Shown one piece after another: positions 57,970-64,000 of a stretch of 64,000 nt of DNA (position 1 is the stretch's first letter; each line of letters opens with the position of its first letter). A program made the position numbers and the translations under genes. Source of the DNA: Halictus rubicundus (lineage: Eukaryota > Arthropoda > Insecta > Hymenoptera > Halictidae); NCBI RefSeq assembly GCF_050948215.1, contig NC_135151.1, positions 19,590,720 through 19,654,719 of the forward strand. The letters are read 5' to 3'. The notes beneath the pieces are model-generated. The model was not told the origin of the DNA. It did no database searches and saw only the letters and a list, made by a program, of their open reading frames with translations.

Positions 57970-58275
57970 TACAGGGTGTCCATTTGAAAACTTTCCAGCC
58001 GAATATCTCGAGACTTATGAAAGATATTAACGAAGTGTAAAACACTTGTTCAAGGATTTCGAGGAGGAAAGAGGGGGGCAGTTTCCAAGGTTATTTGAAT
58101 GTCAACTTTCTTTTTTCAAATGTAAACCTATATTTTTCATTATGGGATCCTATTGTATGTAAAAAGACCAGAAATTTTCGTAGGATACTTTTTTTACCAG
58201 TGTTTTACACTTTTTCAATATCTTTCATACTTTTCGAGATATTCCGCTGGAAAGTTTCCAAATGAACACTCTGTA
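57970..58275. mobile_element. 306-bp palindromic element with TACAGGGTGTCC ends
   Basis: Starts TACAGGGTGTCCATTTGAAA and, complemented, ends TACAGAGTGTTCATTTGGAA. The arms agree for about 80 bp (ACTTTCCAGC, GAATATCTCGA, ATGAAAGATATT, AGTGTAAAACACT). Non-coding. Confidence 0.88.
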
Positions 58276-58339
58276 TATAAATAAGCCTGGTTTAAACGTC
58301 TATTTCCACAATCCTTTATTCATTTTGCTTTGAGATTTT

Positions 58340-58583
58340 TTAACACGTTAAGAAGCCAAAAATCAATCCCAGAGATTCCCACAAAATCAGTATAATTTAA
58401 TTAATGAAACCGAAACTAGAAATTTAAAATGTATCATAGGCGATGCTGTCTTAACCCTTTTGAATTCTAAGGATCCTAATAAAGTTCGGTTTACCTGGAT
58501 ATGTCACAATAAAAATGAATTTCTAAACCTAGTCAAAAATCACTGTCAATCATATGTGACTGACGTGGCAGTTGACGTGCTAA
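58340..58583. mobile_element. Family D (TTAA type) element, complete
   Basis: Starts TTAACACGTTAAGAAGCC. The right end, complemented, reads TTAGCACGTCAACTGCC, followed by a GTCAGTCACATATGATTGAC palindrome. Uninterrupted reference for the split copy at 21812-22506. Confidence 0.85.
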
Positions 58584-58795
58584 TACAGTCGACGAACAAC
58601 TGAAGATACGTTTTTGTCGAAAATTCGACATATTCGAACGCGTGTAAAAAAAATTGAAACTTTTTCTCGTGACCGACATTCACGAAGATTGAATGAAGAA
58701 AATAAAGTACAATGAGAAAAATAATTAGGGTGTGAAAATTCTAACGACGAACAGAGACTAACATTTTTTACACTAAATTCTTATGTTAACACTTT

Positions 58796-59021
58796 GACTG
58801 CCAAACCTCAAAAATTCCACATAATCAAAGTAAGTTATTTAATGAAATAAAAATTGAAAAAAATTAAATGCACGATATTGAGTAGTCCTCCAACTTTCTT
58901 ACATTTTACTGATCCTCATCAAATTTACTACAATGAATATATTAACGTAAAAATTCATTTTAAAACCTGGACAAATAATTCCGTCACCCACATATGGTTG
59001 AAATGACAGTCAACGTGTTAA
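58796..59021. mobile_element. Family D (TTAA type) element, diverged
   Basis: Starts TTAACACTTTGACTGCC. The right end, complemented, reads TTAACACGTTGACTGTC. Interior AAAATTCATTTTAAAACCTGG matches family D. 226 bp. Confidence 0.8.
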
Positions 59022-59078
59022 AGGCGCACGAATACACGTGCGAGCGAGTACGAACGGTGTGATCTGCACAACGTATTG

Positions 59079-59455
59079 TACAGGGTGTCACAAAATTATA
59101 AGTCACGGCCACCATAGCGTGATTCTACACCTACGATTTGGTGGAAATTGACATAAAAAACTCCTAGAATAAGTAGGGTATCAGGTAAAGTAGAACTGGT
59201 TATAGTTAGGATAGAATATTTTATGCTGTGGTGAGTGGGATGCGAATAAATGGAATAAAATAAAATAGAATAAACTGTAGTAAGTAGATAAAATTCGTTC
59301 GGAGACTAGAATAAAATATAGTAAGCAATGTATAAGATAAAATAGTGCTGAGTGACATAAAAAACTCGCCGCAAAATTCACCTTGACCTTAAAAATCAAG
59401 GCACAAAAAAACAAAATTTTTGGTTTTGTTCGATCGTGTAGAATGGAATAGAAAA
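59079..59455. mobile_element. Family H element, split by a 190-bp insert
   Basis: Starts TACAGGGTGTCACAAAATTA. GGTGGAAATTGACATAAAAA before the insert and GCCGCAAAATTCACCTTGAC after it correspond to one uninterrupted stretch in the copy at 26324 (about 26387-26430). Confidence 0.8.
59164..59353. mobile_element. 190-bp insert with 14-bp target duplication
   Basis: GACATAAAAAACTC stands at 59150-59163 and again at 59354-59367, and the intact relative at 26324 has a single version of it. The insert is AT-rich with internal GAATAAAATA / ATAGTAAG repeats, no coding capacity and no A-tail. Class unknown. Confidence 0.8.
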
Positions 59456-59459
59456 TGAA

Positions 59460-61610
59460 AAAATTGAACGAGTTCGTATCGATATGAAATGCGTGATTGA
59501 TGCAGTAGCCGCGCCCAATTTCCTAATAGCCGGAAAACGGCGACCCAATCTTCTCCGGTAAACTGGTTTGTTTCCCATGCGCCCTCGCGAACTTCCTAAT
59601 CTTTCCTATTTTCCCTGGACTCAGCAATCTCCGTTGAAAATTGCGTTGATAATGGGACTGCGCCGGACGCGAGGGAAAAACGAAGACACGGCCGGATCCG
59701 CGGCTTTTCCGAACGTACTCTGCCCACCACGGCAGACCGCGTTCCACGTCGGTTACGTCCGCTTTTTTCCGATAAACACGTAATGGAATTTAGTATCTCC
59801 TAGAGCCGATGCTGAGAGAATTCCCTTCAATGTGCAGCTCGAGTTTCACTGGCCGGTGCAATCGATATGCGCGTACCCACACATACGCGGCGGCCGCCGA
59901 TAGGATCTGTGAATGGTTTTTCTATGCCGATCGGAACAACGATACCGACGTTGCTTCAATTATTTTTTGTTAATTAGTGGCCTCGCGCGTCAATTAATAA
60001 TCAAAAGAAAATACGTCCGCGAGCCTCGCAAGATTTTATCGTTCACGTGGAAGAAAGTTTTTCCATTCCCTCCATAAAGCTTGCGACCAAACTTTATCGT
60101 TTCCATGCTTTTTACTGCGTCTCACGGTAATCTGGAAAACAATGCGTACAGCGTTTTTAAAACGTTCATCGAATTTTATTATGAATATCGAATATTATTT
60201 GCAGGGTTGTAATTATTTACACGCGTCTTCGTAGAGAGCGTTAAACATTCCTGATATTTGTTTTTAATCCTACAATTTCTTGTTGGCTTCCCATCTCTTT
60301 CCGCGACCCATATTTTCCAATTGATTTTAGCACGACTTAATTTAGCACTTAATATAATGTGCGATTATACTGCGATCATTATTATTCTATACTGCTGATT
60401 ATACACCATAATATATCTGTTTGGTTTATATTTATATTTATACTTTATATTTATATTTCAGATAGAATTTAATAACGCGGAATACTGTTTATACACACGA
60501 ACTGTTACTATAGTTTCGTGAAACACGTGCGACAATATGTACACAAGAAATATTGTGTTTCGGAATATATTTTAGAATGATTAGGATGCGAACCGCTTTA
60601 GGCAGTGTAGACGCAGCATAAAGAGTCCAGTAAACCTCGCTAATTTGCTAAACAATTTTACTTTTAATAGAATAACAATAACGTTTCAACACTTCCACCG
60701 AAACTTTCAACTTTTCGTTCGACGTCCGAGTAATAACGATTACTCCCCTCGGATCAAAAAATATTTTCAAACTTCCGACTAAAAGCGTGCAGAAACACCC
60801 ACACACACACACACATACACAGGATGATAACGAAGATCCACGGTAACGTTTTATCACATGAAAACTCATTTCCGAGTAAATCGACGCGAAAAAATTGTTG
60901 CGCCCAGTACTGGTGTTTACGATAAATTGAGACACTAAACAGTGAACAGCTCCGTAGAGTAACGTTCGCACCTGGCCGAAATTCGAACTCGGTTTTACGA
61001 GGTACGGCGGGACAAGTGAAAAATTAGAATAGAATTTTCATTCAAACACGCGTTGTACAATCGCGCTCTGTACATCGTGATCCTGTGTATTCACATTTTA
61101 TACAAATTTATTTGTCGGGGAAAAACGGACAGCATCGCGCGCGCCGGTCGATCATAACCACGGTAAACATTATCCGAGCCCGAATTGACCCGGCCGTTTA
61201 TGAAATTCCGATGCTCTTTATTTGCACGGCGAGTCGCCGCCGTCGCGAATTCTCTCTGAACTATTTATTCGTGTATGCTGGCCCGTCTGAATAAATCATG
61301 CCAGACACGACCGCGGTTCCCCAGAAACTCGTGCGAGAGCACCGTTGCCAAGACGCCCGCCTCTTATCCTCCGGGGAGAGCATTAAAAATTAGTTCCAAC
61401 TTATGAGCCGCCCCTGGTGCCCCTTTCCTCCGTGGTGGATCGAGGATTTTAGTTCTCGCCCAATGATTCGACGCCACACAGAGATTTTCCGTACCAATTC
61501 CATCGATCGAAGCGACCCTGAAATTCCGGGGGGTCCCACGGAAATCACCGATAGCGTTGCCAGATTAGGGGAATTGACTCCAATCGAGGGGAAAAGGTTA
61601 CCCCCTCTCC
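59460..61610. other. Gene-less stretch
   Basis: AT-rich with a (TTTATA)-like run at about 60425-60460 and (CA)n at 60798-60820, then CpG-rich from about 61050. No gene recognised. Confidence 0.35.
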
Positions 61611-61613
61611 ACC

Positions 61614-62142
61614 AGTACAGAAGCGTGGGGGAACAGCGCGGTAGAAGGGGAAATTAGAGTGGGGGAACAGCGGGGTAGAAGGGGAAATTAGAGTGGGGGA
61701 ACAGCGCGGTAGAAGGGGAAATGAGAGTGGGGGAACAGCGCGGTAGAAGGGGAAATTAGAGCGCAGGAAACGCGTGGTAGAAGGGGAAATTAGAGTGGGG
61801 GAACAGCGCGGTAGAAGGGGAAATTAGAGTGGGGGAACAGCGGGGTAGAAGGGGAAATTAGAGTGGGGGAACAGCGCGGTAGAATGGAAAATTAGAGTGG
61901 GGGAAATTCGCGGTAGAAGGGGAAATTAGAGAGGGGAAACGCGTGGTAGAAGGGGAAATTAGAGTGGGCAACAGCGCGGTAGAAGGGGAAATTAGAGTGG
62001 GGCAATAGCGCGGTAGAAGGGGAAATTAGAGCGCAGGAAACGCGTGGTAGAAGGGGAAATTAGAGTGAGGGAACAGCACGGTAGAAGAGGAACTTAGAGT
62101 GGGGGAACAGTGCGGTAGAAGGGGAAATTAGAGTGGGGGAAT
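61614..62142. repeat. 34-bp minisatellite, about 15 units
   Basis: Unit AGAAGGGGAAATTAGAGTGG + GGGAACAGCGCGGT. GTAGAA recurs at 61641, 61675, 61709, 61743 and 61777, each 34 bp apart. Later units carry small deletions (for example GAGAGGGGAAACGCGTGG). Variant units GCGCAGGAAACGCGTGG occur at about 61760 and 62030. G-rich on the plus strand throughout. Confidence 0.97.
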
Positions 62143-62337
62143 GCCTGAACCTAATGTCACCAAATTAAGACTTGTCTCCCCCTCTACCCTTCCCCTTCTC
62201 CGCTGCTATTCGCCCACCAAGGCCCGGTCATGTGTGGCATATTTTTTGTGAGGTTAAATTTGTATTAATCAATTAGCAGAACGTAGAATCAAAGGGAAAA
62301 CATACTCTTCTATGCGCTCTACAAATATTTTGCGATA

Positions 62338-62503
62338 TACAGCCAAACCTGTTTTTGTGCGGTCGATAGGGACCACATAAAAGAAAAAATATTCAGGAAC
62401 TTCATAAATAGCTATGAAAAATAATTTTTTACACCAATACAAAAAAATCGCACAAAAACGAAATCGCATAGAAAAGGACCGCACAAAAACAGGCTTGACT
62501 GTA
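62338..62503. mobile_element. 166-bp palindromic element
   Basis: Ends TACAGCCAAACCTGTTTTTG and, complemented, TACAGTCAAGCCTGTTTTTG, followed by TGCGGTC on both sides. TA at both edges. Non-coding. Confidence 0.87.
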
Positions 62504-62517
62504 CTACATCGAGCAAT

Positions 62518-62751
62518 TAGGGGAAACTACCAACCATTAATGTGGGAGTGTGAGGCATGGTTATTTATTTATTTGGAAATTTGTCAAAATTAAGTTCAAC
62601 GTTAAGCTGATAATAAAAAATAAAATATATATTGCTATGTCTATACACAATATCGTATGGTATTTTAATCAAATCAATGTATTGTTTGATTTCCAAAGAA
62701 ATAAACAATCATGTCTCACACTCCCACATTAATGGTTTTTACTTTCCCCTA
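62518..62751. mobile_element. 234-bp palindromic element with 60-bp inverted repeats
   Basis: Left TAGGGGAAACTACCAACCAT and complemented right TAGGGGAAAGTAAAAACCAT continue as TAATGTGGGAGTGTGAG in both arms to TTTGGAAAT. TA at both ends fits a TA target. Non-coding, AT-rich centre. Confidence 0.9.
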
Positions 62752-62754
62752 TTT

Positions 62755-64000
62755 TCTCGATGAATTATATTGCAGAAATGTATTTAAATATTTATCTGTG
62801 ACAGGTTGCTGTCCACATGAAGAACGTGTTCGTTGCTCGATGATTGTTAATAGTTTTGTTGTCGATCAAGACTGGTGTCGATGAAATTCGTTGCTGGTGA
62901 AACCTGTGTCGGTGATTTCCCTGGGACCCGAAACACGGTTCAATTCCCTTCTAAAATTAAAACTGACGTCTACAAGCGTTGCAGAAAATGATATCGGAAC
63001 ATCCACGCAGGTCGAGGATTGGATCGTCTCGCTTCGAGTCCAGCCATCGTCCATTTCTCAAAAGGAGATTCACGTCGGGAGTCATAGTAACTGTACACTG
63101 TATTCCGAGCACTCTTATGGGATCAGTCTGCAGTCGGGAACGATAGCGGTGGTCAGTTTTCATAACGGAGGATGCGCGTCAGTCGAAAAATAGAATATTG
63201 TGCGCTGAACCTGTAGGCGGAGACGTTTTTCGAGTAGCATCATCAAGACAGAGAATGTCCTCTTCGAAATGGTATTAAAATTTCTCCTTCTGGAAACATT
63301 AATCTTTATAGAATGCTTTCAAACACTACGATCGAATAAAAATTTCAGATTGTGCCGGTTGTAGTTCTTATTAAATTGAATATTAAACGTTTCGCTGTGT
63401 CTAGACGCCCGCATTTTCTGTAAACGTATAAAAGATAGCAGGAAGAATGGTTTTTAAAATGAATGACAACGTTGTAATGCGTTTAAACTAGTTCCGCGCC
63501 TTGCTACATTCTTTTATTGCTTCATCTTTTTACATTACGATGAATCGAAACGTTAAAACTTGAAGGGAAGTCGTAATTTCTTTTGTCATTCAATTATTAC
63601 AGAAATGAGCGCTATGCTAACTTGCTACCGGAAACTTCCCTCTTCATCTACATAACCACTCCCACGACGAGACACGAACACCATTCATAGGCACCGTCGA
63701 GATGCAAACAAAATTAAACAGACAAGATCTAGACGCGTCGAGCAGCTACAATAAGGAAATATTACCCTCGCTAGAGCTGTATAAAATAAATTTCTGTTGT
63801 TTGTGTATAGATTATTCACATCATATCGAAGTTAAATTCGTTATTTTAGTTAAATTCGTGAAAATTCGTTATTTTTGTATCCAAACTACATTCAATCATT
63901 CCTTTGTACTGAAATTGTAGTTCCCCTAATCAAAAAACTTTCTCTCGGCAATGAGAGCACTCTATACCGTAGCATACAATACAAATACCCCTTAATTATC
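62755..64000. other. Gene-less stretch to the window end
   Basis: No gene, repeat or element recognised. Confidence 0.4.

Noticed and set aside
1..64000. tRNA, rRNA or known microRNA genes
   Set aside because: I looked for a tRNA B-box (GGTTCGANNCC) with a plausible cloverleaf and for familiar insect microRNA seeds and found none that hold up. A covariance-model scan would be decisive.

Overview
This window looks like intergenic or intronic DNA from an insect nuclear genome, most likely a hymenopteran (ant, bee or wasp). The pointers are mariner-type (DD34D) transposon relics, LINE 3' ends, many palindromic miniature elements, long (CT/GA)n tracts, and a mosaic of AT-rich and CpG-rich blocks. 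There is no operon structure, no bacterial signal and no virus. The taxon is an inference from repeat style, not from a diagnostic gene. I read the open frames on both strands and recognised no host protein-coding exon. All protein-like sequence found belongs to broken transposable elements: a mariner transposase (279-1205, minus), the tail of a second mariner transposase (17042-17149), two LINE C-terminal ends (21935-22452 and 56135-56370), and the C-terminal end of an IS630/Tc1-type transposase inside a large inverted repeat (26431-27266). Other open frames sit in GC-rich or one-sided purine/pyrimidine DNA where stop codons are rare.

Layout. 1-9000: a full-length dead mariner, long gene-less stretches, a 331-bp foldback element (5430-5760) and two old miniature elements (8283-8755). 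9000-13000: CpG-rich DNA with GACGC/GAGCG pentamer arrays and a sharp purine-to-pyrimidine switch near 11270. 13684-17645: a 10-bp satellite kept in phase for about 590 bp, a 54-bp (CT)n tract, two mariner-derived short elements, and a 60-bp satellite that starts exactly at the end of one of them. 17650-25450: CpG-rich DNA, nested TTAA elements with a LINE inside, then a 183-bp satellite. 26300-30500: an inverted-repeat element carrying a transposase tail, two back-to-back TTAA elements (one with a third inserted in it), and a 0.2-kb tandem duplication. 31000-43000: CT tracts, a tandem pair of elements, several palindromic elements, and a hAT-like element with a clean 8-bp target duplication (40478-40743). 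44000-52900: a foldback element, a nested TTAA pair, a roughly 370-bp tandem duplication and a 147-bp satellite. 53000-64000: palindromic elements with TACAG ends, an element split by an insert with a 14-bp target duplication, a 34-bp minisatellite, and two palindromic elements near 62.4 kb.

The most informative structure is the set of at least three palindromic families with different interiors (called C, D and E here), all ending in TTAA and repeatedly inserted into one another, which gives a readable order of insertion. A second group (A and B) shares the outer ends TACAGTGAATT...AATTCACTGTA but differs inside. A third loose group shares TACAGG(G/A)TGTC ends. These look like non-autonomous elements mobilised by transposases encoded elsewhere.
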